Origin: Macrothele yani
Taxonomy: Eukaryota; Arthropoda; Arachnida; Araneae; Macrothelidae
DNA: 64,000 bases
Direction: 5' to 3'
NCBI GenBank assembly: GCA_039090855.1
Contig: CM077025.1
Location: forward strand, 100,730,489 to 100,794,488
A program made the position numbers and the translations under genes. The notes beneath the pieces were generated by a model. It was not told the DNA's origin, did not search any database, and worked only from the letters and a program-made list of their open reading frames with translations. Of the stretch, positions 1-8,955 are shown piece after piece (the first letter of the stretch is position 1; each line of letters starts with the position of its first letter).

Positions 1-143
1 TCCAGGACTTGGGAGTCACGTTTGATGCGAACTTGGACTTTAAAAGTCATATCAAAAGAATTGTACGTACAGCGTGGAAAAAAACTTGGATTTATCATGC
101 GATATTCCAAGTATTACTCGAATACTCAGACACTTATTCGCAT
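1..143 (+). pseudogene. LINE reverse transcriptase C-terminal fragment, part 1
   Basis: Translation gives DLGVTFDANLDFKSHI and, after a frame change, KLGFIMRYSKYYS. This matches the segment following the catalytic core in Jockey/CR1-type non-LTR reverse transcriptases (DLGV.FD..L.F..HI ... A...LGFI.R). The fragment runs off the left window edge and stops where H1 copy A begins. A downstream piece of the same type of protein (positions 3443-3640) suggests one LINE copy split by later insertions. At least one frameshift lies between the two readable blocks, so it is dead. Assignment to a specific LINE clade is not secure. Confidence 0.7.
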
Positions 144-2400
144 TTTTAGCACGTCTTTTGTAAAAAAAGATCGTGCTTCTGTTATCGGTTTGTCCGATAT
201 CACAGCAACTATTAGTCCGATTTGAAAAATTCTTTTTGGATTGGGAAGCTTGAAATATGCAAATGATGATCCTTTACTTCGTTTTTTTTTTACGATGTAC
301 AATTTCGCCAGTAGAGGGCGTAAATGCAGATGATGTCGAATTCAAAAATACGTTTTATTCCACATATTTGCTTCTAAACATCCGATTGAAATTTTTTTTA
401 TATCTTTCGATTCCATTTATGTCGAAGAGTATTTTAGATATAGTTACTTTTTCAAATTACGCATATATTTTCCGCTAGGGGCGTAAAAGTAAATTACATT
501 TTTCCCGAATATTCTTCTCCTAAAACTCCGATTTGAAAAATTTTTTCTTCAGCGGATACATCTCCTGATGGAAAATCTTTTGCATGTAATTTCAAATTTT
601 TGTAAAGAATACTTTGGCCACCAGGGGGCGTAAGTGTTAATTTTTGCTTCTGATGTATTTGCCATAAAATCGTAGCTTTTAAAATATCGATTACAAAATT
701 CTTTCGTGGACTGATGCCACTTACATCGATAAACCTTTCCGAAATATTTTCTCCTTAAAATATTCCACAGTTTCTCCGCCAGGGGCGTAGACGTACATCT
801 TATTTTTGTCAATATCTGTACTACTAGGTGTCCGATTTGAAAAATTCCTTCTTTGTTGGATAGTGTTTTCCGTGTGACATGTTTTTCATATAATTTCAAA
901 ATTTTCAAGTAATTTATAGACTTTCCGCTAGGCGGCGTAGCGGTAAATTGCGTTTCCTCCTATATCTCTGCATCTAAATCTCCGATTTAAAAAATTCTTT
1001 CTGCACCGGATACAGTTCTTGCTGGGAAATCGTTTGCACATAATTTCTAATTTTTGTAAAAAAAATGGTTTGGCCACCAGGGGGCGTAAATCTTAATTTC
1101 CGCTTCTGTTGTATTTGCAGCAAAATATGAGCTTCCAAATTCTCGATTGAAGAAAACGTCGTTTGGTGGCCGATACTACTCATGTCGACAAATCTTTTAG
1201 AAACATTTTCTTCTTAAAATAGTGCATGGTTTCTACGCCAGGGGACGTAGATGTACATCTTATTTTTGTCAATATCTTTACTTCTAGGAGTCCGATTTGA
1301 AAAATTCCTTCTTTGTTGGATAGTGTTTTCCGTGTGACATGGTTTTCATATAATTTCAAAAATTTCAAGTAATTCATAGACTTTCCGCTAGGGGGCGTAG
1401 CGGAAAATTGCGTTTCACCCTATATCTCTGCTTCTAAATCTCCGATTTGAAAAATTCTTTCTGCATCAGATACAGCTCCTGATGGGAAATCGTTTGCATA
1501 TAATTTCTAATTTTTCTATAAAATAGTTTGGCCACCAGGGGGCGTAAATCTTAATTTCCGCTTCTGTTGTATTTGCAGCAAAATATGAGCTTCTAAATTC
1601 TCGATTGAAAGAAACGTCGTTTGTTGACCGATACTACTCATGTCGACAAACCTTTTAGAAAAATTTTCTTCTTGAAAAAATGCATGGTTTCTGCGCCAGG
1701 GGGCGTAGATGTATATCTCATTTTTGTCAATATCTCTACTTCTAATAGTACGTTTTGAAAAATTCTTTCTTTGTTGGATAGTGTTTCCGATGCGAAATGT
1801 TTTTCCTATAAATTCAAAATTTTCAAGTAAATCATAGACTTTCCGCTAGGGGGCACAAAGGTAAATTGCGTTTTCTGCTTTTTTCTGCTTCTAAAGCTCT
1901 GATTTGAAAAATTCTTCCTGTATCGCATGCAAGACCTGATGGAAAATATTTTTCACATAATTTCTAATGTTTGGTAAAGAATGGTTTGGCTACCAGGCGT
2001 CATATGTGTTAATTTCTGCTTCTGAAGTATTTGTTGCAATATCTGGGCTCCTGAAAACTCGACTAATTTTTTTTTCATCGACTGATACCGCTTATACGGA
2101 TAAACCTTTTGAGAATACTTTCTTCCTAAAATAATGCATGGTTTTCCCACCAGGGGACGTAAAGTCACATATTATTTTTGTCGATATCTCTGTTTCTAAG
2201 AGTTCGTAAGCTCACGATTCCGTTTACAGCAACATCTGAGGGATTAAAACCCCGATTGAAAATCTTCTTTCTTTGGTCAGATCTATTGTTTTCCATACAG
2301 GTTCCATTGACTTTCAATAGCTTTGATAAATTTAATTTGCGTCAGAACGGATTCAAAAGACGTGCTTATTACACCCGAAAATTCGGTGTCAACTTTCTTG
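144..2400 (+). mobile_element. H1 tandem-repeat element copy A (Helentron-associated/DINE-like, non-autonomous)
   Basis: The ends match H1 copies B and C elsewhere in the window, which lie on the opposite strand. The 5' edge is TTTTAGCACGTCTTTT, followed at once by its inverted copy (AAAAAAAGATCGTGCT), forming a hairpin. Near 2355-2366 lies the inverted copy AAAAGACGTGCT, then a terminal hairpin (ACACCCGAAAATTCGGTGT) and the end CTTTCTTG at 2400. Between them are about 13 monomers of 144-163 bp, each with a GGGGGCGTA-like core; core positions are about 320, 483, 630, 787, 937, 1086, 1247, 1397, 1544, 1705, 1855, 1999 and 2159. There is no coding capacity. Sub-terminal inverted repeat, internal tandem array and 3' hairpin are the features known for Helentron-associated (HINE/DINE-1) elements; that assignment is inferred. 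Confidence 0.75.
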
Positions 2401-2635
2401 TATATGTTCAGAAGGGAAAACGCATAACATGACATAATATTGTCACATAATAAATAATTTTTGGAGGAATAGGAAAAGCATCTCGGCAACATTCCCCAAA
2501 TTTTAAATTAAATACTAAAAACATTATGCTTAAAAAAATCTGGTAGAATATATGAAGATTATTCCAGATGGTTTACGAATAATAAATCCGACACGCTGTA
2601 TGGTGCAGGTACAAAAAAAAGGTGGTGATTAAGTA

Positions 2636-3045
2636 GTCTTACGATGGCGATTTGGACGGTGACGTCACAAAGCAATCACCGGAAGTGTAGGATGAGCATA
2701 TCTTTGTCATCTACTAGATTTGGTCTTTTTTTTTTTTTGATTGGAGGTTTAACGACCACCGTGAGCAACTCAATGGGCTATAAGCAGTCGCCCGTCCCTA
2801 ATTTAGGGTCACTGGTTCCAGGGAAGGGAGAGAGCCAATGCCGTAAGACAAACACAACATCCATGCCTCACCGGGATTTTAACCCGGACCCCGTTCGGAC
2901 GAATGATCAGAGGCCATCGCTTAGACCACTGCGCCACCGGGGCGGCAATTTGGTCTTACGATGGCGATTTGGACAGTGACGTCACAAAGCAATCACCGGA
3001 AGTGCAGGATGAACATATCTTTGTCATCTACTAAATTTGTCTTTA
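2636..3045 (+). repeat. Tandem duplication of ~92 bp interrupted by a SINE
   Basis: Positions 2636-2727 and 2952-3045 are near-identical (both contain TTACGATGGCGATTTGGAC, GACGTCACAAAGCAATCACC and TCTTTGTCATCTACTA). The intervening DNA is a SINE flanked by the 10-bp direct repeat ATTTGGTCTT. The SINE therefore landed at or near the junction of a pre-existing tandem duplication, or the duplication arose by repair around it. Confidence 0.85.
2728..2947 (-). mobile_element. SINE-1 (tRNA-derived), full length
   Basis: On the minus strand it begins GCCGCCCCGGTGGCGCAGTG, with a pol III box A (TGGCGCAGTGGTCTAAG) and a box B region (GGTTCGAATCCC, here with a mutated GGTTAAAATCCC). The body contains CTCTCTCCCTTCCCTGGAAC and the 3' end is TTAAACCTCCAATC plus an A-run. 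The 10-bp target duplication ATTTGGTCTT sits at 2718-2727 and 2948-2957. At least eight related copies occur in the window. Confidence 0.9.
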
Positions 3046-3256
3046 TACTACCGATGGCATAACATCAATAGTAAGTCTCTTTGTCCTCATCAGAGGCGTA
3101 ACTAGGGCAGAGCAGCCGGGGCAGCTGTCTCGGGCGCAACTCAAGAGAGGGCGCAATGCTCGCTGTCTTCAGTCTGATTAAAATTGGAATTAAAACTTTT
3201 CTTTTCTGGTACATATTTTTCAGGACATACTTAGTCATTTGTAAATTTACAGAATT

Positions 3257-3350
3257 TTTTTTTAATTGGAGATTTAACGACCACAGTGAGCAACTCAATG
3301 GGCTATAAGCAGTCGCCCGTCCCTAATTTAACACCACTGGTTCCAGGGAT
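3257..3350 (-). mobile_element. SINE-1, 3' fragment
   Basis: It matches the 3' half of SINE-1: the A-run, AACGACCACAGTGAGCAACT, GGGCTATAAGCAGTCGCCCG and CACTGGTTCCAGGGA. The tRNA-related head is missing, as expected for 5' truncation by incomplete reverse transcription. Confidence 0.85.
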
Positions 3351-3442
3351 CATTTTTTGAAGAAATCCTTCGGTCTTAAAACCGTCTTGAGGACAGTACA
3401 GGGTGTCCACAATGTCTTGTTGAGACTACGGTCAGATCCTTA

Positions 3443-3640
3443 CTGGAATAAGCGGCGATCATTTGGAGTCCTAGCCAAGTAACTCTAGTAAATGAAATCG
3501 AGAAAGTTCAGAAAAAGTTTCTTCGATACCTTTTTCATAAATCGACCGGTATTTATATAGCGGACTTCCCGACTGCTGACCTTCTGACATTCTTCAAGAT
3601 GATCTCTCTGCAATCGACTGAGGTGTCTCCATCTAGTGGG
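3443..3640 (+). pseudogene. LINE reverse transcriptase C-terminal fragment, part 2
   Basis: One frame reads IIWSPSQVTLVNEIEKVQ then KKFLRYLFHKSTGIYIADF and PTADLLTFFKM. This is the classic WSP......IE..Q..FLR segment near the C-terminus of Jockey/CR1-type LINE proteins. It probably continues the fragment at 1-143, with H1 copy A, the duplicated block and SINE copies now in between. An in-frame stop precedes the WSP motif, so it is inactive. Confidence 0.65.
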
Positions 3641-3740
3641 ACTTAACGGCACAAGTTATTTAATTATAGCTAATAAATCCAAAAGGTGAGAGAAATGGTG
3701 AAAATCTTCCAAATACGTGAAGACAATGTAAATAAAAATA

Positions 3741-3839
3741 AATCATCGCTCTTTTCACGTTTTTGTTTAATTAACACACAGCGACAAAACACGCGCCGCT
3801 GTGTGTTAATTAAAGAAAAACGTGGAAAGAGTGATGATT
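3741..3839. mobile_element. Palindromic MITE (43-bp arms)
   Basis: Arms 3741-3783 and 3797-3839 are near-perfect inverted repeats (GTTTAATTAACACACAGCG against CGCTGTGTGTTAATTAAAG) around a 13-bp spacer. Flanking sequence to the left (GTGAAAATCTTC and CAAATACGTGAAGA) also matches the flank of a second copy near 35795-35995, which carries a SINE in its centre. No coding capacity; a foldback element. Confidence 0.8.
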
Positions 3840-3846
3840 TTGAAGT

Positions 3847-3887
3847 GTGTGTGTGGTGGTGGTGGTGGTGGTGGTGGGGGGGGGGTC
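3847..3887 (+). repeat. (TGG)n microsatellite with G-run
   Basis: About nine TGG/GTG units follow a short TG run and end in a ten-base G homopolymer, directly beside the palindromic MITE. Confidence 0.95.
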
Positions 3888-4361
3888 TGCAGCAGAGCAT
3901 TAAGCTTTTTTCGAAGAATTGGCGTCCCTAAAACATGCTGGTTGTCCTCTATTCATTTTTCTTTTGTATTTTGAATTTCCGAAATCGAGTTTAAAATATA
4001 AGAACGTGTAAAGCATCATTTGCACTTCGTTGAAAGACAAGGGGCCACTTGAGTTTCCGGCACCCGGAAGCAGATGACACCTCTGTCTCATGTTACTTTC
4101 CTGACTGTTTCCAAAAAAGAGAGAAAAACGGGCCGTTGATAAAACAGTTTCTCACCCAGTGAGGCTAGCCTGCAAAAAGAAGTGGCTTGGTGCCCTGGCG
4201 TTATCGACTCCAGCAGGTGTGTGTGGGGGGAGGGGGCGAACAAGCCTTTGAAGTCGAATATATGCTATCTGGTACCCACTTCACTGGGTATTTCTGACGT
4301 GGTTTTGGTAGACAAAAGGTCTAGGGATTTGTGCACAACCATCATAAAAGAATAAAAATAA

Positions 4362-4387
4362 TAGAGAGAGAGAGAGAGAGAGAGAAG
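4362..4387 (+). repeat. (AG)n microsatellite
   Basis: Uninterrupted AG dinucleotides running into GAAGAAG. Confidence 0.95.
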
Positions 4388-4464
4388 AAGAAAACTCGGT
4401 TAAGATTATTTGTGTTAAAAAAATGTCGATATTTTGATGGGCGACAATTGAATAAATAAATTTA

Positions 4465-5036
4465 AACAAATTAGTAAAATCATGCAATGCATTGATACCA
4501 GAAATCATTGCTCAAGTTATTACTCAAGTTATGAGGATAATGGCTGTGGAATAAATCTCGCTTCTGTGTCCTGACCTTTGATCCCATTTCGATAATATTC
4601 AACAGAACCCGTAAAGTATACTTCCTGAACAACATGGTAAAGTTTTGTCTCAATCGAAGCATTTTTACGTAAGTTATAATGCATTAGGGCGATGGAATTG
4701 ATCCCGATCCTATGTTCTGACCTTTGACTCCATTTCGTCCATTTTCAATAAGATTCGTCCCCAGGTAGTCCCCTACCACATACTAAAATTTCATCGAAAT
4801 CGAACCATTTTTACCCAAGTTATGATGCGTAAGGGCAATGGAATGCATCCCGCTCCTATGTCCTGATCTTTTACCCCACTTCACCAATTTTCAATAGAGT
4901 TCATCCCCAGGCGGTCCCCTATAACAAACTAAAATTTCATCGAAATCGAACCATTTTTACGCGAGTTATCGTGCGGACAGACGGACAAAGCTGGAGCATA
5001 TACGTTTCTTCAACCTACGGTTGGAAAGCGTAAAAA
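4465..5036 (-). mobile_element. H2 tandem-repeat element copy a (Helentron-associated/DINE-like)
   Basis: In element orientation (minus) it starts TTTTACGCTTTCCAACCGTA, whose inverted partner GAAGAAACGTATA follows at once. It then has CCAGCTTTGTCCGTCTGTCC and monomers with a 146-bp period (the block TATGTYCTGA recurs at about 4565, 4711 and 4857). The 3' end contains the hairpin ATCAATGCATTGCATGAT and finishes TTTTACTAATTTGTT. This copy lacks the ~20 bp with the 3' inverted motif that other H2 copies have. Non-coding and non-autonomous. Confidence 0.75.
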
Positions 5037-5985
5037 AGTCCGATTCAGTTAGGTAAAAAGTAGCCTGGCGGCGCCAAGAGTCGACTGCACTCCTGGTCTC
5101 AATTAGAATCATTTCAAGATTCCAGCTAAAGAAAGATTCCTTTCCGATTTTACCTAATATGTCGACATTCTAGTAGTTCAATAGATATATATGACGCAGT
5201 TGTTGAAAAAACAAAACAAAAAATGTCCGGTTTTTTTTTTAAGAAGAAACAGAACCTCGTTCATCAAGGTTGTTTTAGAATTGTTCTCAACCTTAATTTA
5301 TTTGACTTCGCCTTTTCCAATTGTGTCTGTAAATACGTAATTGTTGCGACCTTGATTTAAGTTCCATTAAGAAAGTTTGTTCAAGGAATTTGCTTCAGAA
5401 AATACCTATTATTTCACTGCTGACAAACTGGAAACGAGGAAAGAACACGCGAGGAATTAAAAATATCTTCCTTTTAAGGAATAAAGCAACGCAAACAAAC
5501 GTTGTGCTAACACCTTTATTTACTTTTGAGTCTGCTGCGTTGTTTGTTCCCAACAAACATTTCTCAAACTTCCCTGGACATTTCTTTTATTTCGCACATC
5601 CTGAGTAGCTCAGAAGGCCACCAGACGGGTGAAAGTGTTTTCGCCAGCTGCTTTCTCTTGTTTGCTTAAGGTAAACACACGACACTTGCACTCATTAGGA
5701 ATAACCGGCATGTTACGTCATGTTACGCAAGTTTTACGCGAAATGTTTTGTTTTTTCGACATATTGACCGTAAGACAGCCTGACGTTTGCCGACCATGAC
5801 CCGATGATTTGCAACTGGGCTTTTGGGTCTCGGGCAGTGGGATAAGTCTCGGGGTTACTGGTTCGAAGGGAGAAGGTGAAATCTTCCATGCCGTTCCTCT
5901 TTTTTCTTTCTGTCCGTCCAAACACGTGCAAAGGGAAAGGTTCTAGTTTCTGAAATCACAAAAGAAAAAGGGAGGTACCTGCTGG
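5037..5985. other. No recognised gene
   Basis: Both strands hold only short open frames. I see no domain motif, no RNA gene and no repeat with a second copy in the window. Composition is ordinary for the window apart from short T and A runs. Confidence 0.5.
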
Positions 5986-6797
5986 CAGTGTTTCTTTCAG
6001 GACTTTTTGCCCGGGGGGCAAATGGAACCTTAGAGGGGGCAAGTTTTCCATTTGCTATATATATATAATTTTAACTACTGTGTTTATATATATAGAAGTA
6101 ATTATTATATATATCTAGCACGGGGCGTATTTAGAGGGGGCTTTTCTCCCCGGAAATGTCTTTTTTTTTTTTTTTTGGTTAAAATGCGACTTACATTACA
6201 AAAAAGAGCCTTAATTTTATAAAAATATATCAACTTACATTAGAAAAAAATGCTTTAATTTTTCTTCAATTTTTCATTAACTTTAATTTTGTTCCAGATG
6301 GTGGATTTCAAAAACTTCCTTTTTTCGTCCCCCCCCATCCCCCGAAGAAAAATTCTATATACATCCCTGTTATAGTAATTACTTCTTCAAACATTTCAGG
6401 AATAACAAACTTTTTTCAGCAAAAGGAGGGTGGGGGGTTCCTTGGGCTTGATATTTTTATCTGTTAAAATGCATTCAACGCACTCTTGATCCTGAATCAC
6501 GATTCCCATACAATTAGGCATGATTAGTCTACTTATTATATTTTGAAGAATATCATGCGTCGTGATACACTTTTTAATAAAATAAACTATAACTAGTACC
6601 ATTTGAGCAAATATTTAAAAAAATATAATTGGAGAAATATTTGTAGCATAAAAAGAAACGAAACTTCCTTTTTCATCATATCCTGAGCCTGAGTTTATTA
6701 AAATTTGGTTCGGTAACCTAAAATGTCTCGGGGGGAGGGGGATGGTCGTTTCCGGGAGGACTTCGCCCCCCTGGATGTATGTCTGAAAGAAACACTG
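5986..6797. mobile_element. hAT-type non-autonomous element (CAGTGTTTCTTTCAG ends)
   Basis: Terminal inverted repeats of 15 bp: CAGTGTTTCTTTCAG at 5986-6000 and CTGAAAGAAACACTG at 6783-6797. Flanking octamers CCTGCTGG and GCTGCTGG agree at 7 of 8 positions, the duplication size of hAT transposons. The interior is AT-rich with poly-purine and poly-C stretches and a TATA dinucleotide tract; no transposase is present. Confidence 0.8.
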
Positions 6798-7044
6798 GCT
6801 GCTGGTGATAGTGAAAAGATTTCCACTGCCTGTTAAACATTTTGAACATAGGTTTTTGCAGAAATTATCTTACATTTCTATCCTTTTTTTTTTTTGAGTC
6901 AGAAAAGGTTCCACTCATTTGTTATAAAGAAGTGATATCTGTAGCTCATGTACAGTAAAAAGATTGAACTGTCTGAAATAAAATATTTCTCTTCCGCTTG
7001 TATCTCCGCTCCATCACAGAAGAATTTAGAAGCGCAAGTTTTCT

Positions 7045-7245
7045 GGCCCGGTGGCGCTATGGTCTAAGCGATGGCGTATGACCATTCCTTCGAGAAGGGT
7101 CCGGGTTCGAATCCCGTTCGAGCACGGATTTTGTGTTTGTCTTACGGCACTGGCTCTCTCCCTTCCCTGGAACCAGTGGCCCTAAATTGGGGACGGGCGA
7201 CTGCTAATAGCTCACTGTGGTCGCACAAGTTTAAGATTTTGCATA
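7045..7245 (+). mobile_element. SINE-1, diverged, 3' incomplete
   Basis: Contains CCCGGTGGCGCTATGGTCTA (box A), GGGTTCGAATCCC (box B), CGGCACTGGCTCTCTCCC and CCCTGGAACCAGTG. The GTGGTCGTTAAACC tail has degenerated to GTGGTCGCACAAG. An open frame across the SINE is coincidental. Confidence 0.85.
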
Positions 7246-7530
7246 TGGCTTTGCCACCTGCACTCAAGTCAGGTGAGAGCAAGGATAAAAAAATATCTGA
7301 TAAAGAATCTTAGAAGTTTTTGAAATAAGAAAAATAACTCTAATTTAGAGCTTACCATAACTTCAAAATGGTATTAAAAAATGCAAGGCAGCGGAGATAT
7401 ACAGTGGCGTACCGGAAAATCTCGGGGGACCCACAAAAACATTTTCGAGGCCCTTTTTCAAAAACCTATTAGCAATCAATTAGTTTTTTTTTAATTCCGT
7501 ATTAGTAACCACTGATTGAAAAGCTACTTT

Positions 7531-7804
7531 GCCGCACCGGTGGCGCAGTGGTCTAAGCGATGGGTCCAGGTTCGAATCCCGGTGAGGCATGAATGTATGT
7601 TGCGCTTGTCTTACGGCCTTGGCTCTCTCCCTTCCCTGGAACCAGTGGCCTTAAATTAGAGATGGGCTCAAATGGCTAGTGGCTTAATGCTCAATGAGCC
7701 AGTTTTAGTACTGCTACAACCAGCCCATTGAGTTGCTCCCTGCTCACGGTGGTCGTTAAACCTCCAATAAAAAAGAATAATAAAATTTAAAAAAAAAAAA
7801 AAAA
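7531..7804 (+). mobile_element. SINE-1 with target duplication and a long A-tail
   Basis: Box A (GGTGGCGCAGTGGTCTAAG) and box B (GGTTCGAATCCCGG) are intact. The block between them that is present in other copies is deleted, and a ~55-bp extra block (about 7668-7722) is inserted before GCCCATTGAGTTGCTC. The tail is TTAAACCTCCAAT followed by an A-rich run. The target duplication AAAAGCTACTT occurs at 7519-7529 and 7805-7815. Confidence 0.9.
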
Positions 7805-7815
7805 AAAAGCTACTT

Positions 7816-7960
7816 AAAAAATAAATAAAAAAAAGCTACTTTTTAAAAGCAGCTAGCTACTGCTACAACTACAATCTTGAAAAAGTAGCTTGCTAAAGCT
7901 ACAATTACTTTTTCTGAAAAGTAGCTAGTGTTACTACTTTTCAGCGACGTTTTTAGATTT
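7816..7960. repeat. AGCTACTTTT-rich inverted-repeat segment
   Basis: Multiple direct and inverted copies of GTAGCT/AGCTAC with A/T runs. The pattern resembles the sub-terminal repeats of some hAT transposons, but I could not find paired termini or a target duplication, so the class is unassigned. Confidence 0.35.
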
Positions 7961-8109
7961 AAATTAAAGATACAAATTTTAACGGTGATATTTATATGCA
8001 CATTCTTACATACGGCACTGAGAGCAAAATACCAAGGCAAATTACACGAATGATTTATATTTACATTTGCCTTTACCTGCAGTCACCATATGTAACGCCT
8101 TTTAATATA

Positions 8110-8735
8110 CACTGAGTGATCACTGAATTATGACCACCTACATAATACTTCAAAGGTCCTACTTTCGCCATGAGAACAGCAATTATTTGACGTCGCATCG
8201 ATTCAATAAGATGTTGGAAGCAGTTGAGAGGTAAGGCTAACGAAACGGCCTTCAATGCAGGTATGGAAGTGATCGTTGCATCCAGACGCCTGATATGCCG
8301 TTCTATAATGTCCCAGAAGTGCTCTATGGGATTGATATAGGGGGAATTCGGAGGCCAATCAATTTGCTGGAAATCTGAACTGTGTTCCTCAAGCCATTCA
8401 TGCAAAACATTGTACCTGTGGCTCGACGCATTGTAATCTTGGATGACATCGTCGCTATTCGGGGGAAAAAGTGAAACATTGCTATATGTACAGTGTCAGC
8501 AAACAATTCACGATAGTGGGCACCAGTCATATGTTGTTCCACATCCATAGGGGACCAAATTCTTGCTATGTAAACAACTAAATATACCCCACACCATACA
8601 ACCGCTCCACCGGCTTGCAATGTGGAGAACATGCAAGATGGATCGAGTGCCTCATGTTGTTTGCGCCTAATAAGTACGCTAACATCCACGAGGTGGAGTA
8701 GAAAACGCGGCGAGTCTTTTCTTTGCATCAGGCGA
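8110..8735 (-). pseudogene. Tc1-type transposase, N-terminally truncated
   Basis: On the minus strand a Tc1-family catalytic region is readable. It has the block before the second Asp (ending near IQDYNASSH, about 8440), then EEHSSDFQQIDWPPNSP and INPIEHFWD (catalytic Glu), and a C-terminus ending ESMRRQIIAVLMAK. The plus-strand left end CACTGAGTGATCACTGAA follows TA, the Tc1/mariner target. The N-terminal DNA-binding domain and the first catalytic Asp are missing, with homology stopping near 8735. A frame change at about 8330-8405 also breaks the ORF. Tc1 transposases cut and paste through a DDE active site; this copy cannot. Confidence 0.85.
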
Positions 8736-8955
8736 GTCTTTTGCGCGAAATACGTACACGACCATCCTCGAAGTGGAGTGAAAAACGCGACTCTTCAGAC
8801 TAGCGCACTTTCTTTTAGTCATCTGACTTCCAGCTTTCATGATGTTTGCACCAGGCAAGTCTTTTGAGCCGATGAACTGTGTTTAAGAGAGCACGTCGTC
8901 GGGGTCTTCTGCTGTTATATCCCATAGATGCGAGCGTGTGACGCATGGGCATGAC

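Noticed and set aside
144..2400. CRISPR-like array of regularly spaced repeats
   Set aside because: Monomers are homologous throughout, not identical repeats with unique spacers, and the DNA is eukaryotic.
3087..3150. hAT end CAGAGGCGTAACTAGGGC
   Set aside because: Resembles a hAT tip, but no matching right end or octamer duplication could be found.
4465..5036. Bacterial or viral origin for any segment
   Set aside because: All recognisable sequences are eukaryotic transposable elements; no viral structural or replication genes were seen.
5718..5931. Pair of overlapping minus-strand ORFs
   Set aside because: Short, no motif, no second copy; no reason to call a gene.
7045..7313. 80-codon ORF as a gene
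   Set aside because: It spans a SINE-1 copy.
7403..7460. hAT-like tip CAGTGGCGTACCGG
   Set aside because: No partner end found in the following few kb.
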